This document shows positions 9,739-20,041 of a stretch of DNA of 64,000 nucleotides, piece after piece. The first letter of the stretch is position 1. Each line of letters starts with the position of its first letter. The notes beneath the pieces are model-generated. The model saw only the letters and a list, made by a program, of their open reading frames with translations, was not told where the DNA came from and did not search any database. Made by a program: the position numbers and the translations under genes. The DNA lies in assembly GCF_024710485.1 (NCBI RefSeq), contig NZ_JANJUQ010000018.1, positions 1 through 64,000 of the forward strand. The letters run 5' to 3'. The stretch is from Flavobacterium sp. (lineage in GTDB: Bacteria > Bacteroidota > Bacteroidia > Flavobacteriales > Flavobacteriaceae).

Positions 9739-10611
9739 TTAAACGTATTGCGAGGATTTAATCGTCATTTTAAAAGTATTCAAATCGAAAGTATCATTTT
9801 TACTCATCACGTGAGTCACTAAATGATTGATAGAGATAGGTTGACCGAGTTCCACTTGGGTTAAATTGGTATCTTTAATTTCACGGCCATCTACCAAAAT
9901 CACCAAACCGGAACCCAAAGCTTCCATTTGACGACCGTTGGTAATTAACAAACCGGTATCTTCTCCCAATCCAATCCCCAACACTTTCGGATTGCCGACA
10001 ACCGCTTGGAACAAACGACCAATACGACCTCTTTGTACAAAATGCGTATCAATCACCACATCGTCAATCAAGCCTAAACCGGAAGTAATTTTAACTTCAC
10101 CTTTCAGTAAAGCTTCATGACTGCTCCCTTGGTAAATCATATTATTCGAAGCGGCTGCAGCACCGGCTGAAGTTCCGGCGTATACAAAATCTTCGTTTCG
10201 GTATTTACTAATCAACAATTCATCAAAAGGAGTTCCTCCTAAAATAGAAGTCAATCGCAACTGATCGCCACCGGTAAACATGACTACATCGGCTGCTTTC
10301 AATCGGTTTAAAATGTCAGCTTCCGAGGCTTGTTCTCTTCTTTCAATGTGCAACACATCTACATTATGAGCACCTAAATAATTGAATGCTTTCACATATT
10401 CGGGACCAATTTCGCGGGGAATTTTGGAAGCTGTAGTGATTACTTCAATTCTCGATTGTTCCTTATTTTTAGATTCTTTAATGATGCGTTTTAAAATACC
10501 TTCTTCAAAGAAATTCAAATTCTGTGGAGCGCTTTTGTCCAAATCGGTTTCCGTAAAGCTGCCTTTGTCAACCGCACCGCCAATAATGATTAGTTTGCCT
10601 TGTATATTCAT
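9739..10611 (-). CDS. cphB: Cyanophycinase (peptidase S51)
   Basis: GKLIIIGGAVDKG, FTGGDQLRLTSILGGT, YAGTSAGAAAAS, IDTHFVQRGRIGRL, GIGLGEDTGLLI. Confidence 0.92.
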   Translation of the reverse strand: MNIQGKLIIIGGAVDKGSFTETDLDKSAPQNLNFFEEGILKRIIKESKNKEQSRIEVITTASKIPREIGPEYVKAFNYLGAHNVDVLHIERREQASEADILNRLKAADVVMFTGGDQLRLTSILGGTPFDELLISKYRNEDFVYAGTSAGAAAASNNMIYQGSSHEALLKGEVKITSGLGLIDDVVIDTHFVQRGRIGRLFQAVVGNPKVLGIGLGEDTGLLITNGRQMEALGSGLVILVDGREIKDTNLTQVELGQPISINHLVTHVMSKNDTFDLNTFKMTIKSSQYV

Positions 10612-10714
10612 GTCGGTAAAATTAGGAAAAACTTAAAACTTACCAACCCTTTTTGCGTTTTTTGAAACCAATTTATCAACGGACTTATCAAGAAACGGTA
10701 TTGGCAAATTGTGT

Positions 10715-10722
10715 TATATTTG
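10715..10722 (+). promoter_or_regulatory. -7 promoter box upstream of rluF-like gene
   Basis: TATATTTG; overlaps the track's alternative start at 10709, so ATG 10727 is the likely start. Confidence 0.55.
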
Positions 10723-10726
10723 TGCC

Positions 10727-11518
10727 ATGGAAATCCAACAAACCCGCATCAATAAATTCCTGTCCGAAAGTGGCTATTGCTCGCGTCGCGAAGCCGATAA
10801 ATTATTGGAACAAGGCCGAATTACCATTAACGGAAAAGTACCGGAAATGGGCACTAAAGTTTCGTCGGATGATGAAATTCGAGTGGATGGCAAACTCATC
10901 TTAGAGAAAACCGAAAAACCGGTGTACTTGGCTTTCAACAAACCGGCGGGAATTGAATGCACCACCAATCGCAAAGTCCGAGATAACATAGTAGATTACA
11001 TCAACTATCCCAAACGTATTTTTCCTATTGGACGCCTGGATAAAGCCAGTGAAGGATTGATTTTTATGACCGATGACGGTGATATCGTAAACAAAATTCT
11101 GCGCGCCCGAAATAACCACGAAAAAGAATACATAGTTACTGTGAATCGACCGATTACCGACCGATTCATAGAACGAATGAGTAACGGCGTTCCGATTTTA
11201 GACACCGTAACCCGAAAATGTAAAGTAGAGCAAATCAGCAAATACGTTTTCAAAATTATCTTAACCCAAGGTTTGAACCGTCAAATCCGTCGCATGTGCG
11301 AATACTTGGGCTATGAAGTTACCGCCTTGAAAAGAATTCGAATCATTAATATTTCCCTAGATGTTCACGTAGGTCGCTACCGAGAATTAACCGATGCTGA
11401 AATCAAACAATTAAACCAACTCATTGCGCCATCGAGTAAAACCGAAGAAGCGAGTTTGCCCAAACCAAAATCCAATTTGAACAGCAATAACAATTTCAAC
11501 AACAACAAAAAACGCTAG
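10727..11518 (+). CDS. rluF: 23S rRNA pseudouridine synthase, RluF/RsuA family
   Basis: S4 domain RINKFLSESGYCSRREADKLLEQGRI; FPIGRLDKASEGLIFMTDDG; GLNRQIRRMCEYLGY. Confidence 0.85.
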   Translation: MEIQQTRINKFLSESGYCSRREADKLLEQGRITINGKVPEMGTKVSSDDEIRVDGKLILEKTEKPVYLAFNKPAGIECTTNRKVRDNIVDYINYPKRIFPIGRLDKASEGLIFMTDDGDIVNKILRARNNHEKEYIVTVNRPITDRFIERMSNGVPILDTVTRKCKVEQISKYVFKIILTQGLNRQIRRMCEYLGYEVTALKRIRIINISLDVHVGRYRELTDAEIKQLNQLIAPSSKTEEASLPKPKSNLNSNNNFNNNKKR

Positions 11519-11890
11519 ATGCTTAAAACCATTTTATACATAGCTTTGGGTGGTGCCATCGGAAGTGTCCTTAGGTTTTTGACTACTGTTTTGGTGTCTA
11601 AATTTTGGACCAATCATTTTCCGTTAGCGACTTTCTTAGCCAATATTGTCGGATGTTTTTTAATTGGATTGTTCATGGGAATTTTAGAAAAAAATCAGCT
11701 AGCCGACAGTAATATGAAATGGTTCCTGATTACCGGATTTTGCGGTGGTTACACAACTTTTTCCACCTTTGGGTTGGAAAATTACAACCTGTTTCAAAAT
11801 CAAAATTCTTTGCTGGCTTTCGGCTATATTGGCTTAAGCATTTTAATCGGACTTTTTGCCATTTGGCTCGGACTTTTTGTTACCAAATAA
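11519..11890 (+). CDS. crcB: Fluoride efflux channel CrcB/Fluc
   Basis: GGAIGSVLRF, GCFLIGLFMG, GFCGGYTTFSTF. Confidence 0.93.
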   Translation: MLKTILYIALGGAIGSVLRFLTTVLVSKFWTNHFPLATFLANIVGCFLIGLFMGILEKNQLADSNMKWFLITGFCGGYTTFSTFGLENYNLFQNQNSLLAFGYIGLSILIGLFAIWLGLFVTK

Positions 11891-11926
11891 ACCCCTTTTA
11901 CTGAAAAAAATGTAACTTAGCCCTCT

Positions 11927-12931
11927 ATGAAAAAAGAAGACATTTCGGCCATTCAAGAATTATTGGCTACCCCTAAAAAAATTGCTATTATTCCACACCG
12001 AAGTCCGGATGGCGATGCTATGGGCTCTACGCTAGCTTTATATCATTTCTTATTGAAGCTAAAACACCAACCTACGGTAATTGCGCCGAATGACTTTCCG
12101 AATTTTTTGGCTTGGTTACCGAGTTCGGAGACAGTGAAAATTTATGAAAACGATAAAGCCCATTGTGCACAAATCATACAAGAAGCTGAGTTAGTTTTTA
12201 CCCTCGATTTTAATGCTTTGCACCGAACAGGCGAAATGGAACATGTGCTGAATAAAGTTACCGTTCCGATGGTTATGATAGACCATCATCAAAAGCCTGA
12301 TGGTTATGCCACATACACTTACTCGGATACCGCTTTTGGTTCTACATGTGAGATGATTTACAATTTTATCAACTTTTTGGGTCAAAAAGAATTAATCGAC
12401 ACTACCATTGCGACTTGTATTTACACAGGAATCACCACCGATTCTGGTTCGTTTCGCTTTCCTTCTACCACAGGCAATACGCATCGGATAGTGGCGGAAC
12501 TGATTGATTTAGGTATCCACAACAGCGAAATCCACAATTTGTTGTTTGATAACAATTCGTATAATCGTTTACAGCTATTGGGTCGCGCTTTGCAAAACAT
12601 GAAAATATACCCGGAATACAAAACGTCGTATATCACGCTTACGCAAAAAGAGCTCGATGAATTCCACTACGAAAAAGGCGATACCGAAGGCATTGTAAAC
12701 TATGGATTAACCATCAAAGGCATCCATTTTACAGCCATTTTCATAGAACACAGAGATGAAAACATCATCAAAATCTCTCTTCGTTCTCAAGGCAATTTTG
12801 ATGTCAATCAATTTGCACGCGACCATTTTAACGGTGGCGGACACATTAACGCAGCCGGCGGAAAATCCTATGAGAGCTTGGCCGAAACTGTGAAAAAATT
12901 TGAACAATTAATTTCGAAAATAACCATTTAA
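11927..12931 (+). CDS. DHH/DHHA1 bifunctional oligoribonuclease/PAP phosphatase (NrnA-like)
   Basis: PHRSPDGDAMGSTLALYHFL, MIDHHQ, GGGHINAAGG. Confidence 0.9.
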   Translation: MKKEDISAIQELLATPKKIAIIPHRSPDGDAMGSTLALYHFLLKLKHQPTVIAPNDFPNFLAWLPSSETVKIYENDKAHCAQIIQEAELVFTLDFNALHRTGEMEHVLNKVTVPMVMIDHHQKPDGYATYTYSDTAFGSTCEMIYNFINFLGQKELIDTTIATCIYTGITTDSGSFRFPSTTGNTHRIVAELIDLGIHNSEIHNLLFDNNSYNRLQLLGRALQNMKIYPEYKTSYITLTQKELDEFHYEKGDTEGIVNYGLTIKGIHFTAIFIEHRDENIIKISLRSQGNFDVNQFARDHFNGGGHINAAGGKSYESLAETVKKFEQLISKITI

Positions 12932-12934
12932 GCT

Positions 12935-13501
12935 ATGAAAAACGCCTCAAAAATAACTGCACTGCTGCTCATTCTAGTGGGCTTTGTCAGCTGTAAGCAA
13001 CAACAAGCGCGTATGCCGGTTTCTCGTTCCTCGGGAACTTTCATGAAAGAATCCGTAGAGCGCAATAAAAAATTAGTGGCCGGTGAAGAAGCCCAAATCG
13101 ATTCTATCATTAAAAGCAATCCTAAGATCCAATACATTGCTTCCAAAAAAGGCTATTGGTATCACTACGAAATTCGAAACGATAAAGACACCCTTCGCCC
13201 TAAAAAAGGAGATGTAGCTTCATTCGAATACGAAATCAAAGATTTTGATGGGAATGTAGTTTATTCTGAAGTGGAATTGAGACCGCAAACCTATGTGGTA
13301 GACAAACAAAACATCATGATGGGATTGCGAGATGGTATCAAACTCATGCGTAAAAATGAAAAAGTATCTTTCTTATTTCCATCGCATATGGCCTACGGCT
13401 ATCATGGCGATAACAAACGTATCGGATCCAATCAACCACTAATTTGTACGGTAACCTTGCACGATTTTAAGCCTGAAACCAAATTAAAAACTGAAAATTA
13501 A
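12935..13501 (+). CDS. gldI: Gliding motility-associated FKBP-type peptidyl-prolyl isomerase GldI
   Basis: Lipoprotein signal FVSCKQQQ; FKBP C-terminal fold; adjacency to other PPIases. Confidence 0.82.
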   Translation: MKNASKITALLLILVGFVSCKQQQARMPVSRSSGTFMKESVERNKKLVAGEEAQIDSIIKSNPKIQYIASKKGYWYHYEIRNDKDTLRPKKGDVASFEYEIKDFDGNVVYSEVELRPQTYVVDKQNIMMGLRDGIKLMRKNEKVSFLFPSHMAYGYHGDNKRIGSNQPLICTVTLHDFKPETKLKTEN

Positions 13502-13512
13502 GCGCAACCAAG

Positions 13513-14616
13513 ATGAAGAAACTTTTAGTATTGGCGTTCATTTCCTTAGCCTTAGTGTCTTGTAAAGACGAACACAAAGATTTAAAAGACGGACTTTACG
13601 CCGAAATTGAAACGTCAAAAGGAAATATAATTGTAGCACTGGATTATAAAAAAGCCCCCATTACGGTGGCCAATTTCGTAACCTTGGCTGAAGGCAAAAA
13701 CAACTTTGTGCCCGCCGATTTAAAAGGTAAGCCTTTCTTTGACGGCTTGTTATTTCACCGTGTAATCTCAGATTTCATGATACAAACCGGTGATCCGATT
13801 GGCAACGGTTCCGGTGATGCCGGGTATAAATTCAGAGACGAAATTACCGATTTAAGGCACGACAAACCGGGTGTATTATCAATGGCGAATTCGGGCCCTA
13901 ACACCAACAGTAGTCAATTTTTCATCACGCACGTGGAAACACCTTGGTTAGATGGAAAACATTCCGTTTTTGGTCAGGTAATAGAAGGCCAAGAGGTGGT
14001 AAATGCTATTGTTCAAGGTGATGTAATGAACAGCGTTACTATTATCAGAAAAGGCGAAGATGTTAAGAAGTTTGACGCAGTAAAAATATTCAGCAACTAC
14101 TTCAAAAAAGAATTGGAAAATCGAAAAAAACAAGATTTAATTGATGCGGAAAACAAACGCATTTACGACCAAAAGTACAAAGCCGTAAAAGAGCAAAAGA
14201 CAATGTATTTCAACCAATTGAAAGAAAGCGCGACGAAAACAAAAAGCGGATTCAAGTTTAAAATCTTAAAAACCACTGGAGAGAGCAAACCCAAAGATGG
14301 TGCGGTGATTTACATGAATTATTCCGGATTTTTAGAAGACGGTACACTTTTTGACACCAGCAATCCTGAAGTAGCCAAACAATTTGGTATGTTTGATGAG
14401 CAAAGAGCCATGCAAAACGGTTACTCCAGCTTACCTTATCAAATGGGTTCAAACAAACTGATACCAGGATTTGTAGAAGGTGTAAGCAAATTGAAATTTG
14501 GTGAAAAAGCAGTGTTTTTCATTCCGAGTAATTTGGGTTACGGAGAACAAGGCGCTGGAGACGTTGTACCGCCAAACGCCAATCTGATTTTTGAAGTAGA
14601 ACTATTAAATAAATAA
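13513..14616 (+). CDS. Lipoprotein cyclophilin-FKBP fusion peptidyl-prolyl isomerase
   Basis: Cyclophilin (FFDGLLFHRVISDFMIQTGDP) plus FKBP ([19 protein letters not shown]...LGYGEQGAGDVVPPNANLIFEVELL). Confidence 0.92.
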   Translation: MKKLLVLAFISLALVSCKDEHKDLKDGLYAEIETSKGNIIVALDYKKAPITVANFVTLAEGKNNFVPADLKGKPFFDGLLFHRVISDFMIQTGDPIGNGSGDAGYKFRDEITDLRHDKPGVLSMANSGPNTNSSQFFITHVETPWLDGKHSVFGQVIEGQEVVNAIVQGDVMNSVTIIRKGEDVKKFDAVKIFSNYFKKELENRKKQDLIDAENKRIYDQKYKAVKEQKTMYFNQLKESATKTKSGFKFKILKTTGESKPKDGAVIYMNYSGFLEDGTLFDTSNPEVAKQFGMFDEQRAMQNGYSSLPYQMGSNKLIPGFVEGVSKLKFGEKAVFFIPSNLGYGEQGAGDVVPPNANLIFEVELLNK

Positions 14617-14628
14617 ACCACATTAACA

Positions 14629-15876
14629 ATGAAAATGAAAATCACTATGCTGTGTTTGCTTGTAGCCGGATTGACCAACGGCCTAGCGCAAGTTAAAAAA
14701 ACCGCAGCACCTAAAGGAAAAGCACCAGTAGCTGTGAAAAAAACGGTTGCTCCGACTCCTGCCACCGCCAACAACGAAGGTATTTTTGCTGAAATCGATA
14801 CTGACAAAGGAAAAATTGTTATTCAGTTGGAATACAAAAAAACACCAATTACGGTAGCCAATTTCATTGCTTTAGCCGAAGGCACCAATGCTTCGGTAAC
14901 GGATGAAAAGTTAAAGGGCAAACCCTTTTATGATGGATTAAAATTCCACAGAGTCATTACGCTCGGTAATGGAGACCAACAAGATTTCATGATTCAAGGG
15001 GGCGATCCTGCCGGTAACGGCTCCGGTGGTCCGGGCTATGCTTTTAAAGATGAATTTACCGATGCCGGTTTTGACAAACCAGGAATTTTGGCTATGGCAA
15101 ATTCAGGTCCGAAAACCAACGGGTCGCAGTTTTTCATCACTGTTGCACCAACCACTTGGTTGAATCAAAAACACACTATTTTTGGTTATGTGACCAAGGG
15201 AATGGATGTGGTGAATAAAATCAAGCAAAACGATGTAATGAAAAAAGTAAGCATCATCCGCAAAGGTGTTGAAGCTCAAAAATTCAATGCCCCAAAAGTT
15301 TTTGCTGACTATATGGTTAACAAAGCGGCCGATGATGCCAAAGAAGCAGCTATTGCCGCCGAAAACAAAAGAAAGCAAGAAGAATTAGAAAAACAGAAAA
15401 AAGAACAGTACAACGCGACTTATGGCCCGGTGATTAAAGCTAAGAGCAATGCTTTAGCCGAAACTAAAGCATCAGCTACCGAAACAGCTTCGGGTTTAAA
15501 ATACAAAGTTTTACAAAAGGGTAACGGTAAAAAACCGGCCGAAGGCGCAACTGTTTATATTCACTACGCAGGTTATTTAGAAGACGGAACTTTGTTCGAC
15601 AGCAGTTATGAAACCATTAGTAAAGAGTTTGGTAAATTCGACGAAAACAGAGCCAAACAAAACGGCTACCAACCGTTTCCTTTCCAATACGGTAGAAAAG
15701 ACGGTTTGATTGCCGGATTTTTGGAAGGTTTGAATCTGATGAATTTCGGGGATAAATATTTGGTGTACATTCCTTCCAAATTAGGCTATGGAGAAAGAGG
15801 TGCCGGGAATGTAATTCCGCCGAATGCCAACATCATCTTTGAAATTGAAATGTTTGAAACCGTTCCGACAAAATAA
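14629..15876 (+). CDS. Secreted cyclophilin-FKBP fusion peptidyl-prolyl isomerase (paralog)
   Basis: Same two-domain architecture as upstream gene. Confidence 0.92.
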   Translation: MKMKITMLCLLVAGLTNGLAQVKKTAAPKGKAPVAVKKTVAPTPATANNEGIFAEIDTDKGKIVIQLEYKKTPITVANFIALAEGTNASVTDEKLKGKPFYDGLKFHRVITLGNGDQQDFMIQGGDPAGNGSGGPGYAFKDEFTDAGFDKPGILAMANSGPKTNGSQFFITVAPTTWLNQKHTIFGYVTKGMDVVNKIKQNDVMKKVSIIRKGVEAQKFNAPKVFADYMVNKAADDAKEAAIAAENKRKQEELEKQKKEQYNATYGPVIKAKSNALAETKASATETASGLKYKVLQKGNGKKPAEGATVYIHYAGYLEDGTLFDSSYETISKEFGKFDENRAKQNGYQPFPFQYGRKDGLIAGFLEGLNLMNFGDKYLVYIPSKLGYGERGAGNVIPPNANIIFEIEMFETVPTK

Positions 15877-15910
15877 AAAAAAGAGTCTCTAAATAGAGAC
15901 TCTTTTTTTA
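15877..15910. terminator. Bidirectional terminator
   Basis: AAAAAAAAGAGTCTCTAAATAGAGACTCTTTTTTT. Confidence 0.9.
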
Positions 15911-17353
15911 TGCTTTCTTCTGCATGAACAAATAATAAACCGGTATTCCCAATGCTACTATAACCAATCCCAAACCGGTGTTCACTGTATCATAAACCAA
16001 CAGCGATACACAAATAGCCGTTGTTAAAACGATGTATAAAGCCGGAATAACAGGATAACCGAAAGCTTTATAAGGTCTTTCAGCACTGGGTTCTTTCTTT
16101 CTTAAAACAAATATCCCGTAAATAGTAAGTATGTAAAACAATAAAGAGGCAAAAGTCGCATACGTTAACAAATCGCCGTATTTGCCGGAAATGCACAATA
16201 CACAAGCCCAAATACATTGGAACCAAAGGGCTTTTTCCGGTACGTCGAACTTGTTCAATTCGCCTGCTTTTTTGAAAAACAAATTGTCTTTGGCCATCGC
16301 ATAAAACAAACGACCACCCGATAAAACCAAACCGCTGTTACATCCAAAAGTAGACACCATAATCAAAGCTGCCATTACAAAAACGCCTATATTGCCCATA
16401 ATCATATTGGCCGCTGCCGCACCTACTCTATCTTGAGCAGCAAACATAATTCCGTTTTCCACTACCGAACCTTCCGGCGCACCGTTTAAAGGTAATAAGG
16501 CTAAATAAGCGATGTTTGCTAAAATGTAAATCACAGTTACGATTAACGTTCCTAAAAACAAACTTCTCGGAATATTTTTCTTAGGATCTTTAATTTCTCC
16601 GGCGATAAAAGTTACATTGTTCCAAGCATCGCTGGAAAACAAAGAATTGATGATGGTAGCACCGATAGCACCTACTAAAGCAACTCCCGTAAGTTTGGTT
16701 ACCGTAACCGTTTGAGTCGTTTCATCGAAAACAGTTTTACTGGCTTCCCAAGTGTTGTTAAAATTATTCGAAAACGTATCGGTACTAAAACCAATGTATA
16801 AGCCGAAACCAATTAAGGCAAACAATGCGATGAGTTTCGCCGAGGTGAAAACCAACTGAATAACTTTTCCATTTTTAACGCCTTTGGTATTGATGTATGT
16901 GAGCAACACCACGCTTGCCATTGCTAAAACCTGACTGTTTTTGAAGACAAAACTATCTCCTATCCGAAAAATTTCTTCTTGTAATACCGGAAAAAACACC
17001 GCAGTGTAATTTGCAAAAGTCACCGCTACAGCAGCAATTACTCCGGTTTGAATTACCGTAAAAACGGTCCAGCCGTAGAGAAAAGAAGCCAACTTTCCGT
17101 AAGCGCGTTGGATGTAAACAAACTGTCCGCCGGCAGTTGGCATCATGCCGGCCAATTCACCATAACTAAGCGCAGCCGACATGGTCAGTAAACCGGTAAT
17201 GAGCCAAGTGATTAATATCCAGGCGGCTGAACCTAAATCGCGCGCCATATAAACAGTTACTACAAAAATACCGGATCCTATCATGGAACCGGCAACTATA
17301 CTGGTGGCATCAATGAGCCCGAGAGAGCGTTTTAATTCTTTTTGTTCTGACAT
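15908..17353 (-). CDS. APC-family amino acid permease
   Basis: 12-TM pattern; SLGLIDATSIVAGSMIGSGIFVV. Confidence 0.88.
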   Translation of the reverse strand: MSEQKELKRSLGLIDATSIVAGSMIGSGIFVVTVYMARDLGSAAWILITWLITGLLTMSAALSYGELAGMMPTAGGQFVYIQRAYGKLASFLYGWTVFTVIQTGVIAAVAVTFANYTAVFFPVLQEEIFRIGDSFVFKNSQVLAMASVVLLTYINTKGVKNGKVIQLVFTSAKLIALFALIGFGLYIGFSTDTFSNNFNNTWEASKTVFDETTQTVTVTKLTGVALVGAIGATIINSLFSSDAWNNVTFIAGEIKDPKKNIPRSLFLGTLIVTVIYILANIAYLALLPLNGAPEGSVVENGIMFAAQDRVGAAAANMIMGNIGVFVMAALIMVSTFGCNSGLVLSGGRLFYAMAKDNLFFKKAGELNKFDVPEKALWFQCIWACVLCISGKYGDLLTYATFASLLFYILTIYGIFVLRKKEPSAERPYKAFGYPVIPALYIVLTTAICVSLLVYDTVNTGLGLVIVALGIPVYYLFMQKKA

Positions 17354-17446
17354 AAGGTTGGTTTAGTGGTTAGTTTTTTCAAATATAGTGAAATAGATGA
17401 AAGGGAAAAGAGATAAGGGATATGTCAATAATCTGCTTTCCGCTGC

Positions 17447-18220
17447 CTACAATTTCTTAGCCTCTTCCCAAAAAACATCCATTTCTGCCAACGTCATATC
17501 CACCAGAGGTTTTCCTAACTCGGCGGCTTTGCTTTCCAGATACATGAATCGTTTGATAAATTTTTTATTGGTGCGTTCCAAAGCGTCTTCGGGGTTGACT
17601 TTGAGAAAACGGGCGTAATTAATCATGGAGAACAACACATCGCCAAATTCACTTTCAATTTTATCCTGATCGCCACCGTTTACCTCAACTTGCAGTTCGT
17701 TTAACTCTTCCTGCACTTTGTCCCAAACCTGATGCGGCTCTTCCCAATCGAAACCTACGCCTTTCACTTTATCCTGAATTCGGCTAGCTTTCACTAAGGC
17801 CGGTAAACTTTTCGGCACGCCTTCTAATACCGACTTTTTGCCTTCTTTGAGTTTGAGCTTTTCCCAGTTTTGCTTGACTTCTTCATCATTGGCTACCACA
17901 ACATCGCCGTAAATATGCGGGTGTCTGTCGATAAGCTTGTCGCAAATACTGTTGGTCACATCAGCTATATCAAAATCGTTGGTCTCACTGCCTATTTTGG
18001 CATAAAAGACAATATGTAACAGTAAATCGCCCAACTCTTTTTTGATTTCCTGTAAGTCGTTATCTAAAATCGCATCGCCCAATTCATAGGTTTCTTCAAT
18101 GGTGAGATGGCGTAAACTTTCAAGCGTTTGCTTTTTGTCCCACGGACATTTTTCACGCAAATCATCCATGATATCTAATAATCGATTGAAAGCGTCGAGT
18201 TGTTGCTGGCGTGTGTTCAT
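17447..18220 (-). CDS. mazG: Nucleoside triphosphate pyrophosphohydrolase MazG
   Basis: CPWDKKQTLESLRHLTIEETYELGDAI, ELGDLLLHIVFYA, EFGDVLFSMINYAR. Confidence 0.95.
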   Translation of the reverse strand: MNTRQQQLDAFNRLLDIMDDLREKCPWDKKQTLESLRHLTIEETYELGDAILDNDLQEIKKELGDLLLHIVFYAKIGSETNDFDIADVTNSICDKLIDRHPHIYGDVVVANDEEVKQNWEKLKLKEGKKSVLEGVPKSLPALVKASRIQDKVKGVGFDWEEPHQVWDKVQEELNELQVEVNGGDQDKIESEFGDVLFSMINYARFLKVNPEDALERTNKKFIKRFMYLESKAAELGKPLVDMTLAEMDVFWEEAKKL

Positions 18221-18288
18221 TTGGCTATTATATATTAGATTTTAAATATTTGAATGTGATATTTAAAATTATGATAGTAAAAATAAAA

Positions 18289-18319
18289 AATCCTATCATT
18301 GAGCAACAACAATAGGATT
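18289..18319 (-). terminator. Terminator downstream of DUF5606 gene
   Basis: AATCCTAT...ATAGGATT with A-run on the + side (U-run on the minus transcript). Confidence 0.7.
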
Positions 18320-18342
18320 TGTATTTATAAAGAAGTAATTAA

Positions 18343-18834
18343 CTATTCTTCCTTCTTTGTTTTTTTCGGAGCTTTTTTAGCTTTGGCTTCTTCTTTCACT
18401 TCTTTCACCACTTCTTCTTTGATGGCTTCTGCATTGGCTACTTTTGGTTCTTCTTTAGAAACCATCCCTTTAGCTTGAAGGATGTTGTACCAGTTTAATA
18501 CTTTTTTGATATCAGATGCATAAACGCGGTCTTCATCGTAATCCGGTAAAATTTCTTTGAAATAAGCAATAAGTTTAGCATTGTCTTCTTTGTGAGAAAG
18601 TGCCGGACCTTCATTTTCTTTCACCGCAATTGCTCTCATGATATCGGCTAACGGTTTTTCTTCGCTGTAGGTGTACATCGAAATCTCAGAAAGTAAGCTA
18701 ACATTGCTTCTCATTCCAACCGTAATCTTCTTTCCGTCTAAAAGGGATTCCGCTAAAAATCCGGAACGGGTTTGTAATTTCAATTCGTATAAACCCGGCT
18801 TACCGGCAATAGCTAAGATTTTCTCTACGTTCAT
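18343..18834 (-). CDS. DUF5606 domain protein
   Basis: MNVEKILAIAGKPGLYELKLQTRSGFLAESLLDGKK; Lys/Glu-rich tail. Confidence 0.75.
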   Translation of the reverse strand: MNVEKILAIAGKPGLYELKLQTRSGFLAESLLDGKKITVGMRSNVSLLSEISMYTYSEEKPLADIMRAIAVKENEGPALSHKEDNAKLIAYFKEILPDYDEDRVYASDIKKVLNWYNILQAKGMVSKEEPKVANAEAIKEEVVKEVKEEAKAKKAPKKTKKEE

Positions 18835-18947
18835 GGTATTATTTTAATTTGGGCACAAATATATCAAAGTTCAATGGCAAAGTTCAATTGCAATTGTTAA
18901 TTTTTTCAAATTGTTATTGCTTATTTCTATTGCCGTTGTTATTGCAA

Positions 18948-19535
18948 TTATCTTCCTTTTTTGTTGGCAAATTTCATCTTGTAATCCGGTCGGGCTTTGC
19001 CTTCCATGATATTTTGCAACTTCTTTTTAATCAGCGTTTTTTTCAACATCGAAATTTTATCGGTAAACAAGATACCCTCTATGTGATCGTATTCGTGTTG
19101 GATTACTCGGGCAATTAAACCATCAAAAACTTCTGTTTTTTTGTTGAAATCTTCATCGTAATATTCTAAGGTGATGCGTTCGTTACGGTAAACATCTTCG
19201 CGCACGTCTGGAATACTCAAACAACCTTCATTAAAGCCCCATTCTTCACCTTCTTCTTTGAGCATTTTAGCATTGATAAAAGTGCGTTTGAAGGATTTCA
19301 ACTGCTCTTGTTCTTCTTTGGACAAATCATCGCTATCGCTGAAAGGTTCAGTATCGATAACAAACAATCTGATGGCCAAACCAACTTGAGGCGCTGCCAA
19401 TCCAACACCGTAAGCATTGTACATAGTATCATACATATTGGCAATAATCTCTTTCAAGTTGGGATAATCCGGTGTGATTTCCTCGCCTACTTTTCTTAAA
19501 ACCGGCTCACCGTATCCGTAAATTGGAATAATCAT
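18948..19535 (-). CDS. def: Peptide deformylase
   Basis: GVGLAAPQVG, EGCLSIPDVREDV, QHEYDHIEGILF. Confidence 0.96.
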   Translation of the reverse strand: MIIPIYGYGEPVLRKVGEEITPDYPNLKEIIANMYDTMYNAYGVGLAAPQVGLAIRLFVIDTEPFSDSDDLSKEEQEQLKSFKRTFINAKMLKEEGEEWGFNEGCLSIPDVREDVYRNERITLEYYDEDFNKKTEVFDGLIARVIQHEYDHIEGILFTDKISMLKKTLIKKKLQNIMEGKARPDYKMKFANKKGR

Positions 19536-19619
19536 TTTGATTTTGAATTTTGGAATGAAGCATTCAGATTGTGAAAAACCTGTATACTGTTTAATTTAAA
19601 GCAGCAAAAGTAATAAAAA

Positions 19620-20036
19620 TTAAATCATTTTTCTCGACAGATAATCCTGTAGTAAAATGGTGGCCGCTATCTCATCTACTAATCCTTTATTTTGGCGTTG
19701 CTTTTTAGACAGTCCGCTGTCAATCATGGTTTGAAAAGCCATTTTCGAGGTAAAACGTTCGTCTACCCTTTCCACTTTAATCTCCGGAAAAGCCGTGGCA
19801 AAATCGGCTACAAACTTTTCAATTATCGGCGTACTTTCCGAAGGTTGACCGTTCATTTGTTTGGGTTCGCCAATCAAGACTTTAATCACGTCTTCTTTGG
19901 AAAAATAAGTTTTCAAAAAAGGAATAACGGTCTCTGATGGTATCGTGGTTAATCCCGATGCGATAATTTGCAAGTCATCGGTGACCGCTATGCCGGTTCT
20001 TTTAATACCGTAGTCTATGGCTAAAATTCTGGGCAT
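19620..20036 (-). CDS. ruvX: Holliday junction resolvase-like RuvX/YqgF
   Basis: MPRILAIDYGIKRTGIAVTD, DERFTSKMA. Confidence 0.94.
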   Translation of the reverse strand: MPRILAIDYGIKRTGIAVTDDLQIIASGLTTIPSETVIPFLKTYFSKEDVIKVLIGEPKQMNGQPSESTPIIEKFVADFATAFPEIKVERVDERFTSKMAFQTMIDSGLSKKQRQNKGLVDEIAATILLQDYLSRKMI

Positions 20037-20041
20037 TCTCT

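Noticed and set aside
11400-11540. Fluoride riboswitch upstream of crcB
   Set aside because: crcB starts immediately after the rluF-like stop codon; no leader space.
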